Source: Streptomyces sp. WMMB 322
Lineage (GTDB): Bacteria > Actinomycetota > Actinomycetes > Streptomycetales > Streptomycetaceae
Assembly: GCF_900090145.1 (NCBI RefSeq)
Contig: NZ_FMHI01000005.1
Coordinates: forward strand, 62,001-126,000
Direction: 5' to 3'
DNA length: 64,000 bases
The translations under genes were made by a program, and so were the position numbers. Each line of letters begins with the position of its first letter. Positions within the stretch are counted from its first letter, which is position 1. Shown here one piece after another: positions 8,708 to 20,073 of the stretch. Under the pieces are notes generated by a model that saw only the letters and a program-made list of their open reading frames with translations, was not told the origin of the DNA and made no database searches.

Positions 8708-9023
8708 ACGAACCTACTCTCAGCGTGGGAACCGACTGCCGGGACGGCCGCGCGCGGATCTCTTGATCTCCTGGCTCCCGGAAGGGCACAGACCCCGAGA
8801 CCGTACTGGGCGGGGCGAGCAGGTGCGAAGGGATTTCCTGAGGGGCATCCCCGGGCCGCAGAACCGGAGTTGAGCTCTCTCGCGCCCGTGAGGACGGAAC
8901 CGGGCAGGGCCCTGACCGGCAGGTGCGTGCCGGGCGTCGCCCCGGACGGCCCGGCGCCCGTGCCGGCTCCGGGCCCGCCCCGGCTCGCCCGGGCCTGCGT
9001 CCCGGGCTCGCCGGGCGCAAGGG
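8708..9023. other. Intergenic gap, no gene seen
   Basis: This 316-bp stretch lies upstream of the VOC gene and downstream of the hemolysin III gene. The overlapping frames in it have no recognisable protein and weak start signals. It should contain the VOC promoter, but I could not point to a convincing one. Confidence 0.5.
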
Positions 9024-9839
9024 CTACGCGTGCTGGTAGGCCACCAGCGAGATCCCCACGTAGTGCACGATGAACGCGGCCAGTGTGAACGAGTGGAAGA
9101 CCTCGTGGAACCCGAACCAGCGCGGTGACGGGTTGGGCCGCTTGATGCCGTAGACGACACCGCCGGCGCTGTACAGCAGTCCGCCGACGACCACGCACAC
9201 CAGCACGGCGATGCCGCCCTCGCGCAGGAAGTCGGGCAGGTAGAAGACGGCCGCCCACCCCATCGCGATGTAGCACGGCGTGTAGAGCCAGCGCGGGGCG
9301 CCGACCCAGAACACGCGGAAGCCGATGCCGAGGAGAGCCGCGGCCCAGATCCCCCACAGCAGCGGCGATCCGGGTCCGGCGGGCAGGAGCAGGATGGTCA
9401 GCGGCGTGTACGTCCCGGCGATGATCAGGAAGATGTTGGCGTGGTCGAGGCGGCGCAGTACGGCGTTTGCCCTCGGCCCCCACTCCCCCCGGTGGTAGAG
9501 GGCGCTCACACCGAAGAGCAGACACGCCGTCAGCGTGTATACGGCGCAGGCGATGCGGCCGCGGGTGCTGTCGGCGAGCGCGGTCAGGAATATCCCGGCG
9601 GCGAGCACGGCGGGGAACATCCCGGCGTGCAGCCAGCCGCGCAGCCGCGGCTTGATCATCGCGGGGATCGCGGCTGCACCCCGGGAAGCAGCCGAAGTGA
9701 CCGCCGTGGCGGCCGACTCCAAGGTGGCGGCGGCAGAACTGCCGGTGCTCTCCGGCTTCTGGATCCCGTCCGCCCCGTCTTCGGAGTCCGCGCAGTTCAC
9801 AGGCTCAAGCGGAGGGGGCGCGTCAGTCATACGGCCCAT
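9024..9839 (-). CDS. Hemolysin III / PAQR family membrane protein
   Basis: A roughly 271-residue membrane protein with seven predicted helices. PAQR-type motifs are clear: SALYHRGEW, LDHANIFLIIAGTYTPL and the C-terminal HEVFHSFTLAAFIVHY with the zinc-binding histidines. Bacterial members are linked to membrane fluidity control or haemolysis; function here is unproven. The N-terminal ~60 residues are low-complexity Ala/Ser. The frame stays open to a GTG at 9884, but ATG 9839 or ATG 9830 is likelier; no strong ribosome site decides between them. Confidence 0.83.
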   Translation of the reverse strand: MGRMTDAPPPLEPVNCADSEDGADGIQKPESTGSSAAATLESAATAVTSAASRGAAAIPAMIKPRLRGWLHAGMFPAVLAAGIFLTALADSTRGRIACAVYTLTACLLFGVSALYHRGEWGPRANAVLRRLDHANIFLIIAGTYTPLTILLLPAGPGSPLLWGIWAAALLGIGFRVFWVGAPRWLYTPCYIAMGWAAVFYLPDFLREGGIAVLVCVVVGGLLYSAGGVVYGIKRPNPSPRWFGFHEVFHSFTLAAFIVHYVGISLVAYQHA

Positions 9840-10126
9840 CGTAGCTACGGGGCCGTAACCGGCGACATGCTCTTTCGAGGCCACAGGCCGCTCATCGGAG
9901 TGGTGATGGACACATCCTTTCCATCTGGACAGGCGGCCGATACGCTCCCATGCTCAGAGGAGCAAGGGTGACACCGGATGAGCGAGCCGCGCCGACGCAC
10001 CAGCACAGCACCACCACCACGAACGCATCCGGGTCGCGGCCCCCAAGGGGCGAGTTCAAGCACAAAGCAGAAAAAATGCGGATACCAGTGCAGTTGTCCG
10101 CCGAACCCTCAACGTCTGGAGAGATC

Positions 10127-11965
10127 GTGGCGCGCAGTTCTGCGGCTCCCGCCATCAACCCCGTTCCCACCCGCCACCAGGAGTTGGTCTCCTGGGTCGA
10201 GGAAATCGCCGCTCTCACAGAACCGGACCGGATCGTCTGGTGCAACGGCTCCGAGTCGGAGTACGAGCGCCTGTGCGAAGAGCTCGTCGAGAAGGGCACG
10301 TTCACCAAGCTGGACCCGGTGAAACGGCCGCACTCCTACTACGCCGCCTCCGACCCCAGCGATGTCGCACGCGTCGAGGGCCGCACGTTCATCTGCTCCG
10401 AGAAGGAGGAGGACGCCGGCCCCACCAACCACTGGAAGGCCCCCGACGAGATGCGGGCCGTCTTCCAGGGCGAGAACGGTGAGGGAGGAATCTTCCGCGG
10501 CTGCATGCGCGGCCGCACCATGTACGTCGTCCCCTTCTGCATGGGCCCGCTCGGCTCCCCGCTCTCCGCCCTGGGAGTCGAGATCACCGACTCCGCGTAC
10601 GTCGCCGTCTCGATGCGCACCATGACGCGCATGGGACAGCAGGTCCTCGACGAGCTCGGCGAGGACGGCTTCTTCGTCAAGGCGGTCCACAGCGTCGGCG
10701 CCCCGCTGGAGGCCGGCGAGCAGGACGTGCCCTGGCCGTGCAACGACACCAAGTACATCTCCCACTTCCCCGAGAGCCGCGAGATCTGGTCCTTCGGATC
10801 GGGCTACGGCGGCAACGCCCTGCTCGGCAAGAAGTGCTACGCGCTGCGCATCGCCTCCGTCATGGCGCGCGACGAGGGCTGGCTCGCCGAGCACATGCTC
10901 GTGCTCAAACTCACCCCGCCGCGCGGTGAGTCCAAGTACGTCGCCGCAGCATTCCCCTCGGCCTGCGGGAAGACGAACCTCGCCATGCTCGAGCCCACCG
11001 TCAAGGGCTGGACCGTGGAGACCATCGGCGACGACATCGCGTGGATGCGCTTCGGCGAGGACGGACGGCTGTACGCCATCAACCCGGAGGCCGGCTTCTT
11101 CGGCGTCGCCCCCGGTACCGGCGAGCACACCAACGCCAACGCCATGAAGACCCTCTGGGGCAACTCGGTCTTCACCAACGTCGCCCTCACCGACGACGGC
11201 GACGTGTGGTGGGAGGGCATGACCGAGGAGACGCCCGCTCACCTCACCGACTGGAAGGGCAACGACTGGACCCCCGAGTCGGGGACGCCGGCAGCCCACC
11301 CCAACGCCCGCTTCACCACCCCGGCCGGGCAGTGCCCGATCATCGCGCCGGAGTGGGAGGACCCGAGGGGCGTGCCCATCTCCGCGATCCTCTTCGGCGG
11401 CCGCCGCGCCACCGCGGTGCCGCTGGTGACGGAGTCCTTCAGCTGGCAGCACGGCGTCTTCCTCGGCGCGAACGTCGCCAGCGAGAAGACCGCCGCGGCC
11501 GAGGGCAAGGCAGGCGAGCTGCGCCGCGACCCGTTCGCGATGCTCCCCTTCTGCGGCTACAACATGGGCGACTACTTCGCCCACTGGGTGAACGTCGGCA
11601 AGAACGCCGACCAGGCCAAGCTGCCGAAGATCTACTACGTCAACTGGTTCAAGAAGGACCAGGACGGCAAGTTCGTCTGGCCCGGCTTCGGCGAGAACAG
11701 CCGCGTGCTCAAGTGGATCGTGCAGCGGCTGAACGGCGAGGCGGAGGGCGTCGAGACGCCCATCGGCGTTCTTCCCACGAAGGAGGCCCTCGACCGGGAC
11801 GGCCTCGACATGACGGACGCGGAGCTCGACTTCGTGCTGGAGGTGGACAAGGAGGTCTGGCGCGACGAAGCCGCGCTGGTCCCGGAGCACCTCAACACCT
11901 TCGGTGACCACACGCCGAAGGAACTGTGGGACGAATACCGCGCGTTGGTCGAGCGGTTGGGCTGA
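10127..11965 (+). CDS. pckG: Phosphoenolpyruvate carboxykinase (GTP)
   Basis: A 612-residue GTP-dependent PEP carboxykinase, which interconverts oxaloacetate and PEP at the entry to gluconeogenesis. The kinase-1a P-loop [13 protein letters not shown], the metal-binding GDDIAWMRF and the substrate loop region ([14 protein letters not shown]) are all present. Length matches the family once the start is placed at GTG 10127, which has GGAG five bases upstream. The open frame extends to 9950, but that extension is not family-like. A perfect 19-bp stem follows the stop, so it is transcribed alone. Confidence 0.97.
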   Translation: MARSSAAPAINPVPTRHQELVSWVEEIAALTEPDRIVWCNGSESEYERLCEELVEKGTFTKLDPVKRPHSYYAASDPSDVARVEGRTFICSEKEEDAGPTNHWKAPDEMRAVFQGENGEGGIFRGCMRGRTMYVVPFCMGPLGSPLSALGVEITDSAYVAVSMRTMTRMGQQVLDELGEDGFFVKAVHSVGAPLEAGEQDVPWPCNDTKYISHFPESREIWSFGSGYGGNALLGKKCYALRIASVMARDEGWLAEHMLVLKLTPPRGESKYVAAAFPSACGKTNLAMLEPTVKGWTVETIGDDIAWMRFGEDGRLYAINPEAGFFGVAPGTGEHTNANAMKTLWGNSVFTNVALTDDGDVWWEGMTEETPAHLTDWKGNDWTPESGTPAAHPNARFTTPAGQCPIIAPEWEDPRGVPISAILFGGRRATAVPLVTESFSWQHGVFLGANVASEKTAAAEGKAGELRRDPFAMLPFCGYNMGDYFAHWVNVGKNADQAKLPKIYYVNWFKKDQDGKFVWPGFGENSRVLKWIVQRLNGEAEGVETPIGVLPTKEALDRDGLDMTDAELDFVLEVDKEVWRDEAALVPEHLNTFGDHTPKELWDEYRALVERLG

Positions 11966-11985
11966 CGCCCGCCGTCTTCCGGTTG

Positions 11986-12027
11986 CACAATGGCGCCCCT
12001 CACCGTCGGGTGAGGGGCGCCATTGTG
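11986..12027 (+). terminator. Terminator of pckG
   Basis: A perfect 19-bp inverted repeat with a GTCG loop (arms 11986-12004 and 12009-12027) starts 20 bp after the pckG stop. There is no U-tract, as is usual in high-GC actinomycetes. Confidence 0.88.
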
Positions 12028-12144
12028 TGCGGACACCGTTCGCCGCGAGCGCCGCGGACAGGTGCGTGCCGGTCCGTCCCGTTCCATGCGCGCCATGTGA
12101 CGGAGGCACTTGTCGTCCGGACCTTAAATGTACATGGCTCAACT

Positions 12145-12159
12145 TTAGACCGAGTCTAA
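12145..12159. promoter_or_regulatory. Perfect palindrome, Fur/PerR-like candidate operator
   Basis: TTAGAC-CGA-GTCTAA is a perfect 6-3-6 inverted repeat, extended outward to AACTT/AAGTT with one extra T in the left arm. It is the most AT-rich patch here and lies 42 bp upstream of the next gene's start. TTAGA-type half-sites resemble Fur-family boxes, but the regulator is not in this window. Confidence 0.45.
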
Positions 12160-12200
12160 GTTAGGCTGTCATCCAGGCGACGCGACGCAGGAGGCCGACC

Positions 12201-12608
12201 GTGTACGAACCGATCCGCAGCAAGTCGGTACATGCCATGGCCGAGGCCGACTTCCCCCACCGCACGCGGGAAGAGGAGCTGGACATCCGTCTGGCCGGGC
12301 ACCTCACGGCACTGCTGACGGTGACGGACGAGCTGCGGGCCCTCACTCCGTCCGACGAACTGGACGAGGCCGCGGAGGAGCTGGCCGCCCAGGTCACGCG
12401 CCTGCGCGACGGTACCGCCCCCCTGCGGGCCGCGCCGTCGGAGCATCTCGCCGACCCGGCGCACATCGACTCCCTGCACCACAGGGCCCACACCCTCGCG
12501 GGCCACGCGGTCGTGATCGCCACGTACCGGAACGACGAACCCGCCGTCGTGGTGGCCAGCCAGTCCCGCGACTTCCACGCCTCGGCCCTCGGCCTCACGG
12601 CTGCCTGA
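12201..12608 (+). CDS. Conserved small protein, unknown function
   Basis: A 135-residue protein with no motif I recognise. It is mostly helical and acidic in its first 90 residues (EEELDIRLAGHLTALLTVTDELRAL, then an EAAEELAAQVTRL helix). It ends with HAVVIATYRNDEPAVVVASQSRDFHASALGL. There are no membrane segments or signal peptide, so it should be cytoplasmic. The GTG start at 12201 has a full AGGAGG six bases upstream, which makes it a real gene. A palindromic promoter element precedes it. It is convergent with the aminotransferase gene. Confidence 0.75.
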   Translation: MYEPIRSKSVHAMAEADFPHRTREEELDIRLAGHLTALLTVTDELRALTPSDELDEAAEELAAQVTRLRDGTAPLRAAPSEHLADPAHIDSLHHRAHTLAGHAVVIATYRNDEPAVVVASQSRDFHASALGLTAA

Positions 12609-12774
12609 CCGCGAGGCGCCGAGAGCACACACGTGCACCGAGGTGCGTGAGGCAGATGAGCGGCACTGGACCGAGGAACGTCGAGCTGCGCCGGCGGCCG
12701 CCGACGGCGGGAGGTGCGGGCCGCACCCATGACGCGGGGACATGCGCGCCCGCGCACCCGCGAGGAAGCGGAAC

Positions 12775-13986
12775 TCAGGGCTGGCTGTAGCCCTCCAGGA
12801 AGGCTCCGATGCGCGTCACCGCGTCCTCCAGCTCGTTCACCGGCGGCAGGTTGACGATGCGGAAGTGGTCGGGGTCGGGCCAGTTGAAGCCCGTGCCGTG
12901 GACGATCATGATCTGCTCGGCGCGCAGCAGGTCGAGGACCATCTCCCGGTCGTCCTTGATCTTGTACACCTTGGGGTCGAGCCGCGGGAACGCATAGATC
13001 GCACCCTTCGGCTTCACGCACGTCACACCGGGGATCTGCGTCAGCAGCCCGTGGACCATGTCGCGCTGCTCCAGGAGCCGCCCACCGGGCAGCACGAGGT
13101 CGTTGATCGACTGCCGGCCGCCGAGCGCCGCCGCCACCACATGCTGCGCGGGCATGTTCGCGCACAGCCGCATGTTGGCGAGGATCGTCAGCCCTTCGAT
13201 GTAGTTCTGCGCATGGCTCTTGGGCCCGCACACCGCCATCCAGCCGCTGCGGTACCCGGCCACCCGGTAGGCCTTCGAGAGCCCGTTGAAGGTGACGGTG
13301 AGCAGGTCGGGGGCGATGAGAGTCGTGGGCGTGTGCGTCGCGCCGTCGTAGAGGATCTTGTCGTAGATCTCGTCGGAGTAGACGATCAACCCGTGCCGCC
13401 GCGCGATGTCCGTGAGGCCGCGCAGCATCTCCTCGTCGTACACCGCACCGGTGGGGTTGTTCGGATTGATGACGACGAGCGCCTTGGTGCGGTCGGTGAC
13501 CTTGCTCTCGATATCGGCCAGGTCCGGCATCCAGTCCGACTGCTCGTCGCAGCGGTAGTGCACGGCCTTGCCGCCGGAGAGGGAGACCGACGCCGTCCAC
13601 AGCGGGTAGTCGGGGGCCGGCACGAGGACTTCGTCCCCGTCGTCGAGCAGGGCCTGCATCGACATCTGGATCAGCTCGGACACGCCGTTGCCCAGGTAGA
13701 TGTCCTCGACGGAGAGCTCGATGCCCTGCGTCTGGTAGTGCTGCATCACCGCGCGGCGCGCGGAGAGAAGCCCCTTCGCGTCGCCGTAGCCGTGGGCCTC
13801 GCCCACGTTGCGGATCATGTCCTCGAGGATCTCCGGCGGGCACTCGAACCCGAAGGGCGCCGGATTGCCGGTGTTGAGCTTGAGGATGCGGTGCCCTGCT
13901 GCCTCCAGCCGCATCGCCTCTTCCAGGACGGGGCCCCGGATCTCGTAACAGACGTTTGCGAGCTTCGCCGACTGGATCACCTGCAT
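12775..13986 (-). CDS. AlaT-type aminotransferase (class I/II)
   Basis: A 403-residue PLP-dependent aminotransferase. Family landmarks appear in order: the LNTGNPAPFGF N-terminal motif, NPNNPTGAVYDEE, YSDEIYDKILYDG and the PLP-lysine motif NGLSKAYRVAGYRSGW near residue 240. This pattern is that of alanine:glutamate transaminases (AlaA/AlaT) rather than aspartate or aromatic enzymes. It likely links pyruvate and alanine in the cytoplasm. The ATG at 13986 begins the conserved MQVIQSAKLANVCYEIRG region. It is divergent from the MFS exporter. Confidence 0.87.
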   Translation of the reverse strand: MQVIQSAKLANVCYEIRGPVLEEAMRLEAAGHRILKLNTGNPAPFGFECPPEILEDMIRNVGEAHGYGDAKGLLSARRAVMQHYQTQGIELSVEDIYLGNGVSELIQMSMQALLDDGDEVLVPAPDYPLWTASVSLSGGKAVHYRCDEQSDWMPDLADIESKVTDRTKALVVINPNNPTGAVYDEEMLRGLTDIARRHGLIVYSDEIYDKILYDGATHTPTTLIAPDLLTVTFNGLSKAYRVAGYRSGWMAVCGPKSHAQNYIEGLTILANMRLCANMPAQHVVAAALGGRQSINDLVLPGGRLLEQRDMVHGLLTQIPGVTCVKPKGAIYAFPRLDPKVYKIKDDREMVLDLLRAEQIMIVHGTGFNWPDPDHFRIVNLPPVNELEDAVTRIGAFLEGYSQP

Positions 13987-14075
13987 TCCGCCACCTTACG
14001 GGCCGGCCTGGAGCGCGGCCACGTGTTATTGGCCACCCGGGGTACGGCGGGGCACGCGTCTTGACAGGTGAAACT

Positions 14076-14096
14076 TTTTGAGAGTCACTGTCAAAA
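14076..14096. promoter_or_regulatory. 21-bp near-perfect palindrome, candidate TetR operator
   Basis: TTTTGA (14076-14081) and TCAAAA (14091-14096) flank an inner AGT-C-ACT, all centred on 14086. Only one base pair breaks the symmetry. It sits 24 bp before the MFS exporter start, where a repressor would block transcription. The TetR gene downstream is the obvious partner. Confidence 0.6.
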
Positions 14097-14119
14097 GACA
14101 CTGACCATCGGAGTTGGCC

Positions 14120-15709
14120 ATGACGACGTCGACCATGACGACACAGCCCGACCCGCGCCGCTGGTGGGCCCTCGCAGCTCTCGGCACGAGCATGCTGGTG
14201 CTGGGTTTCGACCTGACGATCCTCAACGTCGCCCTCCCCGCGATGGGACGCCAACTCGGCGCCGGAACAGGGCAGATGCAGTGGATCGTGGACGCGTACA
14301 TCGTCGTCTTCGCCGCCGCGATGCTGCCGGCGGGACTGCTCGGTGACCGCTTCGGACGGCGACGGCTGCTCGTCGCGGGTCTGACGGTCTTCCTTGCCGC
14401 CTCACTGCTCGGCGGCCTCGCCGGCGACGCCGGGTGGGTCATCGCGGCCCGTGCCCTCATGGGCCTCGGAGCCGCCCTGGTCACGCCGCTCGCACTGTCG
14501 GTGATCCCGTCCCTCTTCCAGGACGAGAAGGAGCGCACCAAGGCCGTCGGCATCATCACCGCATCGGTGGCCGGAGGCATGCCGCTCGGGCCCCTGCTCG
14601 GCGGCTGGCTCCTCGACCACTTCTGGTGGGGTTCGGTCTTCCTCGTCAACGTGCCGCTCGCCGCGCTCGGCATTCTCGTGTGCCTCACGCTGCTGCCCGA
14701 GTCCCGTGACGAGTCAGCGCCCCATGTGGACGCGCTCAGCGCGGTGTTGAGCGTCACCGGCCTCGGCGCCCTCGTCTTCGGCATCATCGAGGGACCCGCG
14801 CGAGGATGGAGCGACCCGTACGTCGTCGGGACTCTCGCGGCCTCACCCGTGCTGCTGGCGGCGCTCGTGCTGCGGGAGCGCCGGGTCGAGCGGCCGATGC
14901 TGGACCTGAATCTGCTGTCACGGCCCACGTTCGCACGGCACGCCTTCACCGCGACACTGATCACCCTCGTGCTGGCGGGGCTGCTGTTCGTGCTGCCGCA
15001 GTACCTCCAGGCGGTGCTCGGCGTCGACGCGTTCGGCACGGGGCTGCGCCTGCTGCCGCTGATGGCCGGCCTCCTCGTCGCGGCCCGCGCATCGGGGCCG
15101 GCGGCCGCACGGTTCGGCTCCCGGCCGGTGATCAGCGCAGGGCTGGTGGTGCTGGCGTTCGCCGCCTTCCTCGGTGCCCGTACCGAAGTGGGCGACGGAT
15201 ACGGGCCGACGGCCACCTGGCTGACGATCACCGGGTTCGGTGTCGGCTTCGCGATGGTGCCGGCCATGGACGGTGCTCTCGCGGCGCTGCCCGCCACGCA
15301 TGCGGGAAGCGGTTCGGGGCTGCTGATGACCGTGCGTCAGACGGGCGCCGCCATCGGCATCGCCGCGCTGGGGAGCCTGCTGTCCGGCACGTACACCGCC
15401 CGGCTCGTTACGGACGGACTGCCCGCGGCCGCCGCGGAGGCGGCCGGGGACTCCGTGATCGCCGCCCACGCCGTCGCCGCGAGGATGCACTCGGCACAGC
15501 TGGCGGCCTCGGCGGACGCGGCCTTCGTCGACGGCATGACACAGGTGCTCTTCGTCTGCGGTTGCGCCGCGCTCGCGGCGGCGCTCACCACGGCGCTGCT
15601 CCCGGCGGGGAGCCGCCGGCAGGCGCCGGAAACGGAAGCCGCCGAGGAGGCCGGCAGGGCGGAGGAGGGGCCCGGGCCCGGCTCCGTGCGCTCCGCACAC
15701 GGCTCGTAG
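14120..15709 (+). CDS. MFS multidrug exporter, DHA2 (14-TM) family
   Basis: A 529-residue integral membrane protein of the EmrB/QacA family. It has about 14 hydrophobic segments, the family motif GLLGDRFGRRRLLVAG between helices 2 and 3, and an LDLTILNVALP-like start (FDLTILNVALPAMG). Members export drugs or metabolites using proton exchange. ATG 14120 is chosen over TTG 14114 because GGAG lies six bases upstream. A TetR regulator follows about 30 bp downstream in the same direction, a standard exporter-repressor pair; a palindrome covers the promoter. Confidence 0.9.
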   Translation: MTTSTMTTQPDPRRWWALAALGTSMLVLGFDLTILNVALPAMGRQLGAGTGQMQWIVDAYIVVFAAAMLPAGLLGDRFGRRRLLVAGLTVFLAASLLGGLAGDAGWVIAARALMGLGAALVTPLALSVIPSLFQDEKERTKAVGIITASVAGGMPLGPLLGGWLLDHFWWGSVFLVNVPLAALGILVCLTLLPESRDESAPHVDALSAVLSVTGLGALVFGIIEGPARGWSDPYVVGTLAASPVLLAALVLRERRVERPMLDLNLLSRPTFARHAFTATLITLVLAGLLFVLPQYLQAVLGVDAFGTGLRLLPLMAGLLVAARASGPAAARFGSRPVISAGLVVLAFAAFLGARTEVGDGYGPTATWLTITGFGVGFAMVPAMDGALAALPATHAGSGSGLLMTVRQTGAAIGIAALGSLLSGTYTARLVTDGLPAAAAEAAGDSVIAAHAVAARMHSAQLAASADAAFVDGMTQVLFVCGCAALAAALTTALLPAGSRRQAPETEAAEEAGRAEEGPGPGSVRSAHGS

Positions 15710-15738
15710 CTGGCCCCGGTGGACCCGGATGGCAGACA

Positions 15739-16431
15739 ATGAGGCCCATGGCCCCTGCACGTACCGAGCCCTCCGCCGTGTCCGAGTCCCGTCCGGGGCT
15801 GCGCGAGCGGAAGAAGATCAAGACCAGGCAGGCGATCCGGAAGGCCGCCTACCGGCTCTTCGGCGAGCAGGGCTACGCCGCCACGTCCGTCGAGCGGATC
15901 GCGGAGGAGGCGGAAGTCTCCCCCAGCACCGTCTTCCGCTACTTCCCGACCAAGGAAGACATCGTCCTCACCGACGAGTACGACCCTCTGATGCACGACG
16001 CGCTGCTGGCCCGTCCCGCCGACGAGCCGCCGGTCACCGCGCTGCGCAAGGCCATGCTGGAGGTGATCGGGCAGAGCATGCGCCAGGAGCCCGGCCGCGA
16101 GCCCGCCGAGGCCCACCAGCGGATCCGGCTCGTGCTGGAAGTGCCGGCGCTGCGTGCCCGGATGACCGAGCAGATGTCGCAGACGGTGCGGATGCTGGCG
16201 GAGGCACTGGCCGGGCGGACCGGGCGGGACGCGGACACCCTCGAACTGCGGGTGTGCACAGGTGCGTTGGTGGGTGCCATGTCCGAGGCGATGTTCTTCT
16301 GGGCCGGGAGCGACGAGCCGGAGGAGGACCTGTTCGCGGTCGTCGAGCGGGCGCTGCGCGTGGTGGAGCGGGGAATTCCGCAGGCCCTCGGCGCCCAGGG
16401 GGCGGGGACGCCCCCGGGCCCGCAGGGCTGA
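15739..16431 (+). CDS. TetR family regulator
   Basis: A 230-residue repressor (227 if started at ATG 15748). The N-terminal helix-turn-helix is ERIAEEAEVSPSTVFRYFPTKEDIV, about residues 50-75, preceded by the basic RERKKIKTRQAIRKAAYRLF helix. The C-terminal domain matches the class with a DEYDPLM segment just after the HTH. It follows the MFS exporter gene and presumably represses it through the palindrome at 14076-14096, with an exported compound as inducer. Confidence 0.9.
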   Translation: MRPMAPARTEPSAVSESRPGLRERKKIKTRQAIRKAAYRLFGEQGYAATSVERIAEEAEVSPSTVFRYFPTKEDIVLTDEYDPLMHDALLARPADEPPVTALRKAMLEVIGQSMRQEPGREPAEAHQRIRLVLEVPALRARMTEQMSQTVRMLAEALAGRTGRDADTLELRVCTGALVGAMSEAMFFWAGSDEPEEDLFAVVERALRVVERGIPQALGAQGAGTPPGPQG

Positions 16432-16476
16432 GGGCGCAATGCCCCGGACCCCGAGCCCCGGACCCCCGCGCCCGGA

Positions 16477-16503
16477 CCCGGGAGCCACGTCCCGGCTCCC
16501 GGG
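16477..16503. terminator. Bidirectional terminator
   Basis: A perfect 10-bp stem (16477-16486 and 16494-16503) with a 7-base loop lies between the convergent tetR and YyaL-like genes and can serve both. Confidence 0.75.
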
Positions 16504-16507
16504 GAAG

Positions 16508-18544
<2,037 letters not shown>

Positions 18545-18734
18545 CCGTCCATCGTGCCTGACGTGCCCCCGTGCACCCACAACCCGCACCCCCGGCGGAG
18601 GTCTTCGCGGGTGCGTCCGCCCTCCGGACGGCTCATCTCCGTGCGGCCCCGCGCCCCTCACGGCGGAGCGGTTCCGGCACTCGCACCGTCCGTGTCGGAG
18701 CCGGCCACATCGTCCGTATCGGACCGGCCGCGTC

Positions 18735-18776
18735 GGAGCCGTCCGCCCCGGAGCCGTCCGCCCCGGAGCCGCCCGC
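18735..18776. repeat. Tandem 15-bp repeat
   Basis: Almost three copies of a 15-bp unit beginning GGAGCCGTCCGCCCC lie in the gap between the YyaL-like gene and the next upstream gene. It is probably untranslated. Confidence 0.6.
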
Positions 18777-18791
18777 CGTGAGCCCGCCGCC

Positions 18792-19964
18792 TCAGAGCTG
18801 GGCGCGGTCTCCGCCCGTCGCCTCCCAGCCGGAGACGGCCAGGGCGCGGTACGCCGAGTAGTGGCTCGCCGGGTCGCCCGAGTCCGCCCACGGAAGCGCG
18901 CCGACGTAGCCGTCGACGACGTGCAGCGCGTCCATCGCCTCGCCGTACCGCTCGGCGCGTACGAGGAAACAGACCAGCAGGTGCAGGACGTGCGGCCGCA
19001 CGGGATGGTCGGCCTCGACCTGGTCGACGGCGAACTCCGCTGCCTCCACGGCCTTTTCGATCTCCGCGCTCTGATAGAGCCCGCGCACGACGTTGACCTC
19101 CGGCAGGTGCTCGTAGGCCGCGAAGAGCGGAAGCGCGGGAAGCAGCGTGCCCTCGGGGGCGTGGGCGGCGGCGGTCTGCGCGAAAGCGTCGGCCTCGGCG
19201 CGCGAGCCGCAGCCCTTCTCCGACCAGTACGGCAGTGCCGCCAGATGCGCACCCATGTGGTCCGGTGCCTTGCGGCGCAGCGTCGCCCACAGTTCCTCGA
19301 AGTCGGCACGCCTGTACGAGAGATGGCGGGCGATGAACAGTTCGGTTATGTGCGGCGTGGGGTCCTCGGGAGCCAGCCGGGCGGCCTCCTCGCAGACCGT
19401 GCGTGCCTCTTCCAGGATGATGCGGTGGTCGGCGGAGGAGGGGTCTGCGACGGCCTGCCACACCAGGAACTGGGCGTAGACCTCGGCGCCGCCGGGGTCG
19501 GCGGGCTGCTGCGTGCGCCACTCGCGAAGCCAGCGCGCGTCGCGCAGGCCCGGTTCCTTGCTGAAGGAGACGCCTCCGGCCGAGCCGCCCCTGCCCGTGG
19601 CCGGTGAATCGGGTGCGCCGAGCGCCCGCGCCTGCGCCAGTTCCATCGCCGCGGCGCCCGCCATCGACTGCACCCGCTGCCAGCGCAGTTCCCACTCGTC
19701 GCCGGTGAGGGCCAGCAGCCTCGCGACCGGCTGCCAGTCCTGGGTCCGCTGCGTCTCGTCCAGCGCTTCCGTGAACTCCTGGTCCGGTCCGGGCAGTCGC
19801 ACATCCAGCTGCTCGGTCGGCACGAAGCCGTGGCCGGCACCCGGGTCGACGGCGCGGGCGACTCCTTGAGCACCTTGCAGACGCTGCCTTCGGCGGCGCA
19901 TCGCAGGGGCGACCAGGACCCCGAAGATTGCGGTCAGCGCGATCATCACGAGCAGGGCTTCCAT
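18792..19964 (-). CDS. Membrane-anchored conserved protein with TPR-like helices
   Basis: A 390-residue protein of unknown function. An N-terminal hydrophobic helix ([22 protein letters not shown]) followed by RRRRQR indicates an anchored cytoplasmic domain. The rest is alpha-helical with repeated pairs resembling tetratricopeptide repeats ([18 protein letters not shown] and later [21 protein letters not shown]). A scaffold role is possible but nothing specific can be said. It is divergent from the cystathionine gamma-synthase gene and lies upstream of the YyaL-like gene in the same direction. Confidence 0.8.
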   Translation of the reverse strand: MEALLVMIALTAIFGVLVAPAMRRRRQRLQGAQGVARAVDPGAGHGFVPTEQLDVRLPGPDQEFTEALDETQRTQDWQPVARLLALTGDEWELRWQRVQSMAGAAAMELAQARALGAPDSPATGRGGSAGGVSFSKEPGLRDARWLREWRTQQPADPGGAEVYAQFLVWQAVADPSSADHRIILEEARTVCEEAARLAPEDPTPHITELFIARHLSYRRADFEELWATLRRKAPDHMGAHLAALPYWSEKGCGSRAEADAFAQTAAAHAPEGTLLPALPLFAAYEHLPEVNVVRGLYQSAEIEKAVEAAEFAVDQVEADHPVRPHVLHLLVCFLVRAERYGEAMDALHVVDGYVGALPWADSGDPASHYSAYRALAVSGWEATGGDRAQL

Positions 19965-20073
19965 GGCTGCGTTCTCCCCGTTGGTACGCGGACGGGACGT
20001 GACAGGAGTAATCCTCCGGAGCGGTTCGCCTGAGCCGCTCTGACTACACCGTACGGCGCATTACGCTCGCCCC

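Noticed and set aside
10109..12142. Long minus-strand frame opposite pckG
   Set aside because: Antisense shadow of a highly conserved enzyme, with no family motifs of its own.
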